Source: Paracamarosporium sp. OC-R06-R3
Lineage: Eukaryota; Ascomycota; Dothideomycetes; Pleosporales; Didymosphaeriaceae
NCBI GenBank assembly: GCA_019828545.1
Contig: JACVRA010000001.1
Location: 423 to 64,422, forward strand
Length of the DNA stretch: 64,000 nucleotides
Direction: 5' to 3'
Shown: piece after piece, positions 21,391 to 33,655 of the stretch
How the letters are laid out: each line of letters starts with the position of its first letter
Numbering within the stretch: position 1 is the stretch's first letter
Notes under the pieces: generated by a model
Database searches by the model: none
What the model was told of the DNA's origin: nothing
Seen by the model: the letters and a program-made list of their open reading frames with translations, nothing else
Position numbers and translations under genes: made by a program

Positions 21391-24327
21391 TCAACCATGG
21401 ATACGACCGCTGTGGGTGATATCCTCCATCTCCTCTGTAAGAGGCGTTGACGTGGGACCGAATGAAGCCGAGGAATTGAAGTTTGGGGGAGCGAAGCCGT
21501 TCGACATGTGAGAGTCGGTAATATTATTGCCATGCTTCGCCTGCAGGTTGTCGAGATGACGCTGTCCTTCAAGAAGCGCGTTCCTCTTGGCCATGAGCTC
21601 CCTACGGCGTGTCGCATGCTGAGAAGGCTCTGCGAGGAGCTCCATGGCCTTACGAGAACCGTCTTCATCGTGGATACCCAAGCTCTCGTCCATCTCGTCG
21701 CGCAACTTCGTTCGCAGCCGCTTGAAGAATTTAGACTCGATGCGCATGCAGATGGAGTCGTGGAATCGACGAGCCGCGAGCACATAGTAGCTTGTAACGC
21801 GTGCTACAACATTGATCTCAAACTCGTAGGGCTCCTTGTTGAGCAGGCTCCGGATCTTTTCGTCCTTGCGAAGCTTATCCTCGTTAACCTTGTCGGCACC
21901 CAGTTGCTCACCCATTTCTTCCTTGTAGATCTTGAGTCGAGCATTGAAACGTGCACGACGGTACTGCTCGCGAATTGCGGCTTTCTCTCCGTCAAAGATA
22001 TCCTTATGAAAGATGTAGGGGCCTTCGATCTCATCATTGAGTATGTCCGATGCCATCGTGAAGCGTTGTTCGGCCATGCTGGTCTTGAGAATGTCTTCCA
22101 CGATAGCCCAAGAATCCGCGTACAGCTTGGTATCAGCGCGAGCCCGGAAATAGCTATCGAATATCATGCGGACATGTTCGGACAGGTCATGCTCCAATTC
22201 TTCAAAGAGTTTCATCAATGGAACAGTCCAATTCCTGATAGTCATAAGGATCATATCGTCGATGACCTTGGGCTGCAATTGATCGTGAATCTTCGACTTG
22301 GACGTCACGCTCAAGTACTCCGAGACTTTGTCTAACTGAAATACTTTGCGTTTGTTGTTGTAGTCCACGCCGTTGACTGGCTTCATCTTGGAGGGTGTAG
22401 GGATGGCCGGGGTAGAAACGTGGGATGTCTTCAACGGGGTTGGGCCTGGTGTGCTTTCGAGCTTGCGCTTCTTTTGAGGTGTCACTGGAGGAGCATTGTC
22501 CGTAGCTGTGTCCATGTCATCGCCATCTTCTCCATCTGACACACAGACTGTATTGTCAGACGATTTTCCTGGAAGCGTGGACGTGTAAAGGCCTCGATCT
22601 CGATCACCGTATGTGACCATGGTGGGACGCATCGCAAACAGTCCTTCCAAGAATTTTGTCTGCATATGGCTCCAAGAATTCCTCCAATTCTTGTACGGAT
22701 ACTCGGCCTCCATTTCCTTCCGCACATGTTCAGCAAAAGCGTTCAGGAGATCCAGGATGATACGCGCAGCACCGTGAGTTGGTGGCGGCTCCGGGATCAA
22801 TCGTAGTTTGGCATCCACCTCATCGAGGCGTACTTTCACCTGATCATATATGGCTGGGAGTGCCTCGACCATCTTTCCTGCCAATTTTTCCGATAAGAAC
22901 TGTTGCAAGTTCGCAGTACCAAAACGGTCATGGTGAACGCGCAAGTGTGTGCTCCACGGTTCTGTAGTTGCGAAGAATTGATGCTCTTGATCACGCGCGT
23001 CCTGATGCGTGAGACGATTGTTGAGCATGACCTGGTCTGGATTCTTGACAACAAAATAGCCATGACCGAACTTGTGTTCGGAGTTGCCTAACACCTTTAG
23101 CAAAGGGCGGTGCGAGCTGCCTGCTGGAAGGAGATCAGGTTTGGTGAGCACGCCTGCCTTTGATCAGTTATGTGTTCTCTGTACATGATTCGAGGGGTAG
23201 TACTTACCGATGCAGCGATTCTCAGCGCCCCACTCCCGTGCACATCCCGAAGCGTTTGACGTTGCAATATCAGCTGTCAATGGACAAGCTACCAGAACCA
23301 GTGCGTCAGGATCCTGCACATAGTCGCGTACTAGTTTCTTAACAATGACGACATCGTTTGGGTCTTCGGACTGGCCAATGATACCAGGCAGGTCGTAGAA
23401 CGATAGGTTTGGCAGCGCAGGGTGGGAAACGTAGATACACACGATGTTCGGACTAAACTTCACAGCATGGCTTTGCTCCTGGTCGAGATAGGAGCTCTGG
23501 CCCTGGGCGAAAATCGCAGGATCTTCCCATGGATGTACGAGGGCCAACTGGGCTCGATGAATTATATCCTCGAGCTCGCTCGGCGTCTCACAATTAGAGA
23601 ATGAGACTTCTTGAACATTGGGGCTAGGTGTCCATCCAGGAAATTTTGTGCCGCGAGTCACGCTCTTGAAGTCGTAGTTTGATCGCAGAGTAACGCGTGC
23701 TGTCCAAATAGCACGTGGGTCACTCGAGCATTCCAGGTTGATAAAGCTGCGGACGGTCAGCATCTATCCAATGTACCATTCATATCCGTAACTTACAGCG
23801 GGCATCGTGTGCATGTGCCATCAGCGCGGGGAGTGCGCACTCCAGAGATTGCCTCGATAACAGATGACTTTCCGGAAGACTGTTCACCGAGCACGACGCA
23901 TTTTGGCAATTGAATAGAAAGCTGTTGTAGCCCTAGGCCCTCCAACCGGCTGATCACCGAGATAACCTCTTTTAGGTGGACGCCAAGGAGATCCGTCTCC
24001 TCGCAGATGGTAGCCGCCGAGGAATTAGGTCGCTGGCCTATTTGATAGTCAGTATGCCAAAAAGGACTCAAGAGCGTCTTCTAGATACTTACTGCTTTGA
24101 CGGATGGGGATGGACTCTGAGCTATGGTTAAGCTGCGAGCGCTCGGTATGGGGTGACTTGGTCTCAGTCTTTTGCGGAGTGACGTTCTCAGAGCCATCGA
24201 AGACGACTACATTGATAGAGTCATCAAACACGGTTGTGGCAGAGCTTGCAAGCGGCTGGGGAGAGGACGGAACGACACGCTGCGGCGGCTGCTGTCGAGC
24301 TCTCAATGCTCTCGTGGCGCCAGGCAT
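21391..24327 (-). CDS. Dynamin-like GTPase (Mx/dynamin superfamily)
   Basis: Four exons (24327-24093, 24037-23797, 23746-23208, 23153-21391) with 50-55-bp introns have all phases closing and give 925 residues. The first ~95 residues are disordered and basic. The GTPase domain has the P-loop GEQSSGKSS (129-137), the G2 Thr in GTCTRCP, G3 DLPG in SFYDLPGIIGQ, and G4 TKPD (read across the last intron as LTKPDLLPAGS). The stalk region follows (residues ~400-880), with a Lys/Thr/Pro-rich insert carrying a possible nuclear-type KKRKLE motif. The GED-like helices end near YYVLAARRFHDSICMRIES. No pleckstrin domain or Pro-rich tail is seen. Filamentous fungi carry many such proteins besides Vps1 and Dnm1; the divergent insert and C-terminus suggest one of these extra members. 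Its membrane target is unknown. Confidence 0.88.
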
Positions 24328-25558
24328 GTTGACGTTGAGTAGTCGGCGATAAAGAAACAAAAGCAAGGTGAGTGAGAGAAACAAACAGGTATGGAGAGCG
24401 CGGAATGAGAAAGCTGGGGCAGTCAAAAGCCGCTAGATAAGGCCAAGAAACTGCGAGAAGGACGAAATTTAGGTGAAGGTGAAGGCGAAGGTGAACAGTG
24501 ATTGCGCTGTAACTACAGGTCAGAAGCGACTCGACGTTTTATACACGCAAGAGGCGACGGTCAGTGTTCTCGCTACGATCGCGTCTTTAAATTAACGTCT
24601 CGCCTTCACGACTTTTGAGTTGTAGTAAAGAAGTGTGCGTATGCGAGGAATGATGCCAAGATGTATGATAACAATGACAAGTTGCAGTCTGTTAGGACGG
24701 ATTCGTCTCGGTCGTTGTGCTAAGTTACGAAGCAAGAACGTCTTCGAAGGACAGTGCAAGAGGCGCTTGGGCATATGCAGTGTTACATGCAACGATAAGG
24801 GATGGAGGAGTCATACGTGCAGAAAAGTGGGATACCGAAGATAAAAGTACTGCTCGCCTTCGCAAGGAAGAGGAAGGGTGAGTGAGCTATGTAAACGTTC
24901 ACAAGTGCTCTCGTCTTATGTTAGGCAAACTCACCGTCTCTCATCTTCTTGGCGTGCTCAACTCCAACTTCTCCTCTAATGCACGCAAGCGAAAGATAGA
25001 TGGCTGCCTGGAGCGCTGCATAATTCTGTAACTCGTCGCAGCTAACGCCGCCTCCGCCGAGAGCGGAAAGTCTCTCGTTACTGAACCATGGATTGGCTGG
25101 TCAGAGCGAGAATTTCGCATGATACAGCAGCATTGTGACGAACTGCAATTGACCAGTTCCGATCAGTGTGGATCAAGCCGCACAGCTACACATCGTACTC
25201 ATGATAGTGACAGGCCATGTCTCCTGCACGATAACGTTCGCCGTGTCATTCATTCGGAGCGGTCGAAGACACCATGTACAACGAACACATGCTTTACAGA
25301 TTCAGACAAGTCCGGCGGCAAGTTGGGCGATGAGAGGTCGTCGCGAGCAATGACGACTATCGATGTCGGTCCGATCTATTCCGACGATCACGTGCGGGCG
25401 CAGATCGGCGGCAGCGTAGCCAGGGATTCGGGTCCCTTCGAGAAAAGTTGAGCGCATCACTCACAACCAACAACCCGCCCACGACCATCTCCATCCGTCC
25501 TTATAACACCCACTCGGATTCCCATCTTGATTTCTACTTTCGTTTCACATAAGTCGCG
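24328..25558. promoter_or_regulatory. Divergent intergenic region between dynamin-like gene and TIM17
   Basis: Both neighbouring genes start from this 1.2-kb stretch. A short GAAGGTGAAGGCGAAGGTGAA tandem lies around 24472-24495. A plus-strand frame at 25119-25451 has an ATG but no recognisable domain and probably arises by chance. A CT-rich leader precedes the TIM17 ATG. Confidence 0.45.
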
Positions 25559-26152
25559 ATGGACCACACGAGAGATCCCTGCCCCTGGGTCATCCTCAAT
25601 GATTTCGGCGGCGCATTCGCCATGGGGGTACGCGCTTCATTGCCGTTCAAACTTCTGAGCTAACATGGCATTATAGGCTGTTGGTGGTGCAGTATGGCAC
25701 GGCATCAAAGGCGTACGAGACTTCCGTTGTCCTCTCTTTCGCAAATTTAGTTTCTAACCTCTCTCCAGTTCCGCAACTCTCCTTACGGCGAACGGCGCAT
25801 CGGCGCCATCACAGCGATAAAAGCTCGCGCACCGGTCCTCGGCGGCAACTTTGGCGTCTGGGGAGGCCTTTTCAACACATACGACTGCGCCGTCAAGGGA
25901 ATACGGAAGAAGGAGGACCCGTGGAATGCCATCATTGCAGGGTTCTTCACCGGTGGTTCGCTCGCCGTACGAGGCGGTTACAAGTCGATGCGCAACGGCG
26001 CAATATCATGTGCGATTTTGCTCGCCGTCATTGAGGGTGTCAGCATCGGTTTCAACAGAATGATGGCCGACAACACAAAGCTCGAGGCACCGCCCATGCC
26101 GCCTCAGACCGCACCGGCTCCGCCCAGTGGAGGCATGGCCATGGCTGCGTAA
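25559..26152 (+). CDS. TIM17: Mitochondrial import translocase subunit Tim17
   Basis: Three exons (25559-25627, 25677-25712, 25769-26152) are all in phase and give 162 residues, close to the usual ~160. Tim17 is the channel-forming partner of Tim23 in the mitochondrial inner membrane and imports presequence proteins. The N-terminus [20 protein letters not shown] carries the conserved acidic and Cys-Pro signature. [47 protein letters not shown] and LAVRGG are near-invariant family blocks. Glycine-rich stretches make the expected four membrane helices. The C-terminal tail is Pro/Met/Ala-rich and specific to this lineage. Exon 2 is only 36 bp. The two introns are 49 and 56 bp. Confidence 0.97.
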
Positions 26153-27611
26153 ACCTTCACTTCGACAACAAATCTTTTGAGAACTGGGCTTTAATGTATA
26201 AAGGAGGTGGGGATCTTTATGGATGTTTTGCATATCCCGCTGTTATGGCGGTCGGCGTTTACACTCTACTCAGGCTTCTGTGCAATACCTGTATCATATG
26301 TCATGGTCTGTACCGATAGCGTGGCGTCCCTAGATGGGGAAATGGCATTGTGGTTCACAAAAATCAGCTGTTCTCATACCTACTTATCACTAGTTACCAG
26401 CGCAGATTCTTGTAGCTACTCAATTGACAGCAGGAAAATGACACTTCTAGTGAAAGGCCCCCTCTCGTCCACATTTACCGACAGATGTTACGCTACACGA
26501 CGATAAGACCCGAAGTGCGAGTAGGACTCCCAGCTTTGACCCTGCTGCCTCGGTATAATATGGCGAATCAAACGCATGCGACGATACAAAGAACTGGCAA
26601 TACATCGGGTGGCTGTTGCCATACCGATAACAAGGCATCTCAGATCCAAGGGCAATCGAGCACTTGAGCCTAGAATATTGGAGAGGCCTCTGCCGGGGTT
26701 GGTAGCGCTTTGTTGTTGTCTGCCGGGTATTTTCTCGTGGCTCCCACACCGCACTCTCAATACCATAGACTTGTAAGACACTACTCCACCCTGAACGTGT
26801 TCAGCAAGATGCCATTGCAGAATCATGCATGCCCGCAGCGCAGGAGCTCAGATTAATCTATGATAAGCTATGAGGGTCAGTTTTGACATCACAATTTCGC
26901 GCAGGCAATCTATCTTAGCCCGGTATAGGAAGGATTCACAACATAGCAAATGCCGACAGGCAGACTACAAATGTGGTCATGCCCGCTAACAGGTTGACGG
27001 CAAATTATTGCTTACGCACTGCAATGCGAATCAGTGGTCGTCTTATTCGTACACAAACGCGATGAAGGCCAGGATCAGAACAACAGTCGCAGCTCGTATT
27101 CGCTACAAATGCCATTGCAGGAAGAGCATTAGCCCTAGCGCAGTCCTCACGCCAGCATAAGAACGGGCGTAATCTTACGGTGCTACCACAGGTAATACCT
27201 ACCGATGGACTGCATCTTTCCTCTCATCTTCTTCCCCGCCTGTCTTCTAATGGTAGCGATCAGACCCTATGGAAGTGTGGGTACCTCAATCTACGAAGTT
27301 TACAGTAGCTGTGTGTACAACGCACAATAAAATCCTGCTATTGAAAAAAAAAAACGACTCGCCCGGATCCACAATTATGCGTCTCTCAGTACCAGTAACA
27401 ATCTCCTCCATGTGTTCTGGGAATGCCTGGTTCAAGGAAACATCCGCTCTTCATTACCCCTGGTCCTGTCGTGCACATATCCTTGTAATATCACATCGCA
27501 CTCGCATTATCAGCATCTTACACACATGCCGTGATCATCTAGGCTGTATAAATCTCCTGCGGCCGACCTTACTGCAGGAGAGTCTACAGCTCAGTAAAAG
27601 TTTCTGAGAGA
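26153..27611. other. Intergenic region, nothing recognised
   Basis: Only scattered short frames on both strands (for example 26207-26826) without domains or splice partners. A short A10 run is present near 27344-27354. No repeat or RNA gene is seen. Confidence 0.5.
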
Positions 27612-28244
27612 ATGAAGACACCGCAGCAATTCCTTGCCCTCTTGTCGGGCGCGTGGGTCATTTACAATCAGACTGTGTCAGTATAATGACTTCGGTGATG
27701 GTGTGGCTAACTTTACTAACGGAAATACTAGGCTCTATCAAAATGGGTCCGAAGTCATAGACCGCAAACCCGACAGCGCACAAGGCCCAAACGGCACAGG
27801 CGTCATTCTCTGTCCGCCCTCCCCATCCTAACCCCATGCATATATCTTCTCTTACCGAGGATTGTTTGCTAACGACCCTCAGACCACCCTTCCATGCAAA
27901 TGTCCGCCATCCTCACCCCAACCATCCCCGAGTACCGCCCTCTCAATCTTCAGTACGGAAAGTTCGAGAACACCACCGATGCAGAATGGGCGATACTTGG
28001 CAAGCATAACCTCGCGTATCAAGCACCATTCACTTTGACCGTGCTTCCTGAAGAGGAGAATGATGATGGTGTGGTGACGCATGGACCGCTGCTAAGTAAC
28101 ATACCGAGTTATGACGGCGCGTACTTTATCAGGAACTTCACAATATTGGGGAATGGGGAGGAATACGGGGGGTGGCTGAGGTTGGTGATTCGAAATGAAA
28201 CCAGTGGGACTAGGAGCGTGCTTGTGTGGAAGAAGAGAGTGTGA
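27612..28244 (+). CDS. Lipocalin-like domain protein
   Basis: Three exons (27612-27676, 27732-27811, 27883-28244) close in phase to give 168 residues. The joined protein begins MKTPQQFLALLSGAWVIYNQ and continues GTGVILYHPSMQMSAILTP, GKHNLAYQAPFTL and GGWLRLVIRNE. The pattern SGAW...GVILY...MSA matches the fungal lipocalin-like (Lipocalin_5-type) domain, a small beta-barrel of mostly unknown ligand sometimes found next to secondary-metabolism genes. No such genes are nearby. No signal peptide is seen, so it is probably cytosolic. Both intron donors are unusual (GTCAGT and GTCCGC). However, the branch site GCTAACG and both CAG/TAG acceptors are good, and only this splicing restores the domain. 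Confidence 0.7.
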
Positions 28245-28410
28245 GTGTGGTTCCGTTCTGGAAGGGTACTGAGCTTGGTATCGTAAGGAACTACTACGTA
28301 ATCCGTCTGCATTCTCTTGTAAACGGCAGTGTACAATGTAGTAAAAGCTCACTTCAGGTACTTAGAAGTCAAGAGAAGAAAAAACAAGAATGACCTGGCG
28401 GACATCACGC

Positions 28411-29292
28411 CTAGCGCTCCAAATATTTTTGACGCTCTTCCTCTTCCTCCTGGACCCTCTTCTTTTTTTCTCGTATTCTCCTCTCTCTTGCCTCTCTCCG
28501 TAAGGCTCGCCTCCTCTTATTCTCTTCTTTGGATCGCTTTTCCAAATTTTCAACAAACGTCCTGCACCAATCAGTATGCGCCCTTTCGATGTACAATCCC
28601 TTCAACTCCGACGTCCATCTCTCATCACCCACTATAGCCATTTCTCCACGCACTAGCCCAACCACAACTTCAGTTATCCACGGTGCTGATGAGGGCGACA
28701 TTTCTAAGAACCAACCCCCCACTTTTATGCCATCAAAATAAGCCCGCATGCTCTCGAAAATCTGTGCAATCTGGTACGGGGAGTTCGGTGAATGCAAGCT
28801 CTCAATTTCATGGATATATCCCTGAAATCTTATGCTCTCCATCAAGATCCCAGCAGATCTCATTACCTCGGCAATCGTCCACACCGTCATCTGCGGCTCC
28901 TCGTACCAGGAAGGCTGCAGCTCTGGCCAACGGGGTACAAACGCCACGTTGATTTCCAATCTTCTTATCTTCGATTTGTTGAGTGGGAGCTTATGGGAAC
29001 GCCGCTTGGAGCGGGGTAGTATCTCATCAAAAACCCAGGATGCCAGGAGGGAGTACTGCTCTAGGGCTTCGTGCATGATTTGTTTGCTGGTGAGGAGCCA
29101 TGTCGGAGATGATATGTGTTCTTGCGTAGTTCCTATGCTACAGCAGCGCGTGGAGTAATGAGTGGCAAGGATGGGTCCATCATAAAACCTGCAATTGAGG
29201 TAAGGATCTGAGACGAAGATGTGGTGGTAGATTTCGTTGCGGATCTCGCGAGGAAGCGTGAAAAATGATGGCGCGGTTGAAGACAAGCTCAT
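28411..29292 (-). CDS. 2EXR/F-box-like domain protein
   Basis: A single exon of 293 residues starts at the ATG at 29292. An in-frame ATG at 29517 would add 75 residues of low-quality, Cys-rich sequence that I take as leader. Residues 9-26 (FFTLPREIRNEIYHHIF) match the F-box-like 2EXR motif abundant in filamentous ascomycetes. A following block (PTWLLTSKQIMHEALEQY) fits the usual conserved second part. The last ~50 residues are a highly charged Arg/Glu/Lys helix (RRRALRREARERRIREKKK), likely a single alpha helix or coiled coil. Family roles are largely unknown; a link to ubiquitin ligases is suggested only by the F-box resemblance. Confidence 0.75.
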   Translation of the reverse strand: MSLSSTAPSFFTLPREIRNEIYHHIFVSDPYLNCRFYDGPILATHYSTRCCSIGTTQEHISSPTWLLTSKQIMHEALEQYSLLASWVFDEILPRSKRRSHKLPLNKSKIRRLEINVAFVPRWPELQPSWYEEPQMTVWTIAEVMRSAGILMESIRFQGYIHEIESLHSPNSPYQIAQIFESMRAYFDGIKVGGWFLEMSPSSAPWITEVVVGLVRGEMAIVGDERWTSELKGLYIERAHTDWCRTFVENLEKRSKEENKRRRALRREARERRIREKKKRVQEEEEERQKYLER

Positions 29293-30917
29293 TTTAGAAT
29301 GAAGATGGGCGACAAAGCGCAATAGCGTTACGACGGTGACGTTGCGACAACGATGATGTACAGTACTGGGGCACTGCTGCCTAAGGTTGGGTAACACACG
29401 AGAACACCCCGCTTCGGGCGGACAGTGCTCGCTTTTCGCGAGTTTGCAGCTTTCGATTTCCACCATCACAAGTCCTCTCCCAATGCTTGGGCATTTTAAT
29501 AGCGCATTTGGATTCATGCCTCTAACTATAACACTTGGTGATTATGTTAGCCAGACTGGATGTATTGATTTTTGAATGCCGACAATTGATACCGCCTTTT
29601 CGAATATGCTGCAATTGTACATGCTGTGACGGTCTGGTATGCTGACAGGTCACATGACCGTGCTTGGGGGCGCGCCTACCTCACGTTCAGGCATGCCTAC
29701 CTGACGGCTGGGCGCAACCACCTCAGGTGGAAGGTTGTTCCGGGCCAGGCAGCGCACAAAAGCGCAACAGCCCTATGTACCTGGAGTCTCCTCATCTTAG
29801 TGTAGCTGAAATAGAGCCAACCTACCTCATCTACTTCTTTCGATGTAGGAGACCGAGCTCGTCCTCACACATGCAAGGATCCTCGTTCTCACATGTAGCG
29901 AGTTACGCCCCAAAAGATGGACCTGAAGCCCGAGATGTTTTCCTCATACAAACGACTCGTTTGCATAGTTTAAAGGAACACCGAGATTTTGGTGCCTCAA
30001 TAGCTCAAACTTGGGAAGTTTTGAGAGGTTTAGAAGAGAACGTACCAAGCGAGTACGTGGTCGCATAACTACAAAGTGTTTTATCCATATCAGCCTTGTA
30101 GAACATAAGCCTCATTCTGGTAGTTTGAGCATAGGGGATAGATCGATCGTTTCTAATGGCGAAGGTTTTCTTGTTGCTTTCCTCATAACCATATCATCTA
30201 CGGTATTCTTGAGACCCTCTTGAGACCAGACGCGGTATGCAAACGAATTGGCATAGTGATTATTATTTGGCTCCATGCTACGCTCCTTGTTTGAGAAAAT
30301 ATTCAGGGTTTATGGCCATCTTGAGCGGTTGTGACCACCGTCTAATTCCAGATCAACAGACTTCAAATCCAAAACCCAGCTTTCGCTCCAGCGCCTTGTC
30401 ATACAAATTATAGCATGTATCGCGATTGACTATGTAGCGTTCCAAAGATGTCCTAGCGTGCGAGTCCCATAGCTGGGAACAAATCTTGTGGGGCGTATAA
30501 GGCCTCCGATGATATCACTAGCCATCCGCTATACCCAGTACGTCGGGGCTGTGGACCTCCAGCCTCAGACGGTCGCACCCCTTCTATCCGTACTTTCAGA
30601 GCTGCCATTGGTGGTTACAGATGATGACAAGGGTACGCAAGTCTCTAACCATGTAAACGGCGTCCAAGATGGAGCACCTGCTGGCGTTAGTGTCTATGGT
30701 AGTCAGGATCCACTGTGTTTCATCGGGGTTCGATCGTCTGTATTAAGATGATGGATGCCCAGCCTTGCGGGACGCGACACATCAAACCAGTTCTGAACCT
30801 ATTGGCCCCAAATACTTCTGACCTCTCGAAGATACTACAGAAAAATGCTATTGCAACGCGGTACGTCCTGAGCAAGTGTGCGCAGCGAGAACATTCGAGA
30901 TACTGACTCATTGACAG
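29293..30917. other. Intergenic region, may hide upstream exons of the next gene
   Basis: A plus-strand frame with ATG at 30509 (MISLAIRYTQYVGAVDLQ) is open to 30751. It has two GT donors (30633 and 30699) in the phase needed to join the exon at 30918, so it may belong to that gene. I could not choose a model. The rest (29520-30480) shows nothing. Confidence 0.3.
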
Positions 30918-31384
30918 GTATCATAGTTCGTCCAGGCGCCATTGACTTCTCCGCACTCGCGCGTCCTGCACCGCTCTCGTCCCTTGTACCGCGCTCGACA
31001 GCCGCCGACACTACCAAGAGGATATGGATTATAACAGGCGTTGTTATCCTGGTTTTGCTAGTCCTAGGTGCCATCTTCTGCGGAGTGGTACTATATCTTA
31101 TGCACAGGAAGAAGCAACAGAGAAAGAAGCACTTTCTGGACCTGGCTGTGTCGAACCCGACACACAGATATCGCCCTGTGGATGACATGGAGCTGGGATA
31201 CGGAGGTGTCCAAGAGTTGCCAGTGGACAATAGTTTTTCGGGTCGCAAGGCGGAGCTTCCGTCGGATGTCAATGAGGTGCCGAAGGTGCAGCAATTGGAT
31301 GGCTTTGTCGCAGCGCCTAAGCCTAGTGCACAACCAGCAGAGCTCCCTACGAATACCAATGTGTATAATGGTAACTTCCGATGA
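30918..31384 (+). CDS. Single-pass membrane protein, 3' exon (5' part unresolved)
   Basis: The exon opens after a good acceptor (CTGACTCATTGACAG). It encodes a short Ser/Pro-rich outer part (IDFSALARPAPLSSLVPR), then one strong transmembrane helix (WIITGVVILVLLVLGAIFCGVVLYLM). A basic stop-transfer cluster (HRKKQQRKK) and a ~90-residue cytosolic tail follow, with Pro-, Asp- and Glu-rich segments. It ends at a TGA at 31382-31384. No ATG lies between the acceptor and the helix, so at least one upstream exon is required, probably carrying a signal peptide and an extracellular domain. I do not recognise the family; the layout is common among fungal cell-surface proteins. Confidence 0.55.
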
Positions 31385-32977
31385 GGCGCCGGATCAACAA
31401 GCTTCACCACATGCCTCGATACGCGATTGATCGCTGGCGATAAGATCGTTCTGATCCAACTACGCGGAGCCATGCCGGGCATGCAGAGTGACACGCAAAG
31501 TATGAACAGTCAACACTGCAGGGTTCAAAAGAAGGACACGACGGCAACAAAAGATTTGCGGTTGCGCACTTGTGCCCTATGATATAAAGAGTGTCGCAAC
31601 TTCATCGATTTGTCATTGACGGTTGGAAGAGAGACATACATCAAAGATGGTATGCGCATGCGCATGGAAGACTGAATATCGCTTTCGATAAGCCAGTCTA
31701 TATTGATAGGATAATAGTGCCTTGGGAAGACGATATGGAAGCTTTTGCGGAGCTCTTCAGGTGCGGCTATAAAATCGTCTGTTAGCCACATGCTCTTTCA
31801 ACGCAAGGTTATCACCAACTCATTCTTCATCCATTTCTGTACTCTCATTCTAGTCAGGCCGTCCTTAATTGGTGCAGCTACCGTCGCCATATATTTACGA
31901 CACGAGATAACTATGATTATAACTTTCGTAAAAAAATGCAAAACTCAGCATCACTCCTATCAGCCATCTGTGAAGGCACGTACAATCCTTATAGGCTCTT
32001 CAAAGCACATGTATGGAGCACCAAGGATGAAATGTGAATACATCTTTCGCTCTTATTCTCTCCTGAGTAAGTAGTATATAGATGCCATACATGAGGTGGA
32101 TAAATTATGAACAACTTACATTGTTCTAAAATTCTACGCATGATCTTAGTTTTCTTGAACAATAAGCGTTCGCAAATGACTGAAGTTGTGTGCTCATTGG
32201 CAATCGTTGTTGTGTCAAGGGAAGTTCAGAGTAGGAGGGCGTGCAAGTCGATGTATCACGTGTAGACGGGCCTCGAACCGCGCGTAACAAATTTCAATGC
32301 TCAAAGAGCCTCATCAATTCGAGCACAACACTTGAACCAGAACACATGCAAATACTTCGAGAAATGATGAACCTTTCATTCCCACATCAGTCAAGTGGGC
32401 TCACCTAACGCCAGATCCACATAAGCCTCACGCTTACACACATCCCCAACCACCTACTCCTACTCAACATCACACAACCACGCCATGGCCCCAACCCCGG
32501 TCATCTACACCCACCAAGCCTAACAACATTCAATGTCAAGGGTGAATATCTCCAACCAATACGGCTCCTCCCTTCGCGACCGTATCGAGAAAAAACGCCT
32601 GGCGGGATCCAAGCACCGCCCCAGGCCCCCTGCAAGATCGCCATCCGCGACCCCCCGAGCCACGCTCGCCACAGTAAATACAGCAACGCACATGTAGAAT
32701 GCCAAACCATACCACACAGAAGATCGCTAGTGACTTTGGACCTTGCAAGCTACCCGCACCGCCGCATGGAGCGGGGAAGGAAGGACTTCAGCGAGGCCCC
32801 GTGGCGGCGCATGCGTGGGTGCCTTGAGCAAGCAGACGCGCCATGTGGTTAAAAAAAAGAGAGAGAGTCCGTTTATTTAATCTGTACCTGCTTCACGGGA
32901 GTAATAGGAACATCCTTGATTGATTCATTCACCCCCTCATACACATACATTGAACTCATTACATCCCCATCTCGTCC
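31385..32977. other. Intergenic region, nothing firm
   Basis: 31.4-32.4 kb is AT-rich with no credible frame. From 32.48 to 32.84 kb a plus-strand frame stays open for about 110 codons after a short ATG frame at 32484, and minus-strand frames overlap it. This is most likely GC bias. An AGAGAGAG tract lies at about 32858-32866. Confidence 0.4.
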
Positions 32978-33655
32978 ATGACCGCCATCCCACACGCACA
33001 CCAAACCATGCCGCGCATCCTCAACCTCCGCATCCTGACGTCCTCCCCCGCGCACTCGCTCCGCGCCCTAAGCATCGTCTCGTTCCCGCCGGCATTCATC
33101 CTCCTGCTCATCAGCGGCATTGTCTCGGAGCGCGTAAACCCCTCCATCGGCCTCGTCCCGCTCTTCTTCTCATCCGCCTTCTCCGCCGCGCTCCTCGCAA
33201 ACGAGAAAAAATGCGGGTGCAACGCCGCAGGCCTGACGGGCACGCCGCTGCACATGATGTGTGACATGATGTGCGGAAGCGGGCTGCTCGTTTGTCTGGT
33301 ACTCGGGTGGATTTCCATGGGCGGGCGGTATTATGAAGGGGTGGGGGTTATGCTTGGGACGTATGGGACGAACTTTATGCTGTTTAACTTGTGAGATGCT
33401 TACCCTCCTGAGATTGGGGCTTTGCGTAATTGCTGACGGCTGGATAGTGGCGTTCACATGTATTTTGTTCTCAAGGAGGTGCTTGATGCGTTTCAGCCCG
33501 GTGCGAAGTTCCCCAGCGCATGCCCGCAGTGCCAGTACATGGCGTTTCCACAGATAAGCGTCAAGTTTCGGGATGGAGATGATGACGGGTACAAGCCGTT
33601 GTTGGATGGGGAGCGGGATCCAGCCGTGGCGGTGGGAGCGGAGGATGCGGTTTGA
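32978..33655 (+). CDS. Multi-pass membrane protein, unknown function
   Basis: Exon 1 (32978-33390) and exon 2 (33448-33655) are joined by a 57-bp intron (GTGAGA...GATAG) and the phase closes to give 206 residues. An internal ATG at residue 11 (MPRILNLRIL) is an alternative start. Four hydrophobic segments are visible at about residues 31-50, 55-75, 92-114 and 120-148. A Cys-rich loop (KKCGCNAAG) sits between helices 2 and 3. A C-terminal ~55-residue tail has a CPQC pair and an acidic end (DGDDDGYKPLLDGE). I do not recognise a named family; it looks like a conserved fungal membrane protein. Confidence 0.72.

Noticed and set aside
23154..23207. Reading straight through the third dynamin intron
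   Set aside because: Gives a stop and loses the G4 TKPD motif; splicing restores G-V-L-T-K-P-D.
29293..29517. N-terminal extension of the 2EXR protein to the ATG at 29517
   Set aside because: The extra 75 residues are Cys-rich and unlike the family, which starts just before the FFTLPREIR block.
32221..32300. Possible tRNA B-box on the minus strand (GGTTCGAGGCC)
   Set aside because: No matching A-box or cloverleaf stems in the flanks.
32484..32850. Stop-free plus-strand frame after a short ATG ORF
   Set aside because: No intron joins it in phase to the ATG, and the translation is Pro/Arg-rich without a domain.
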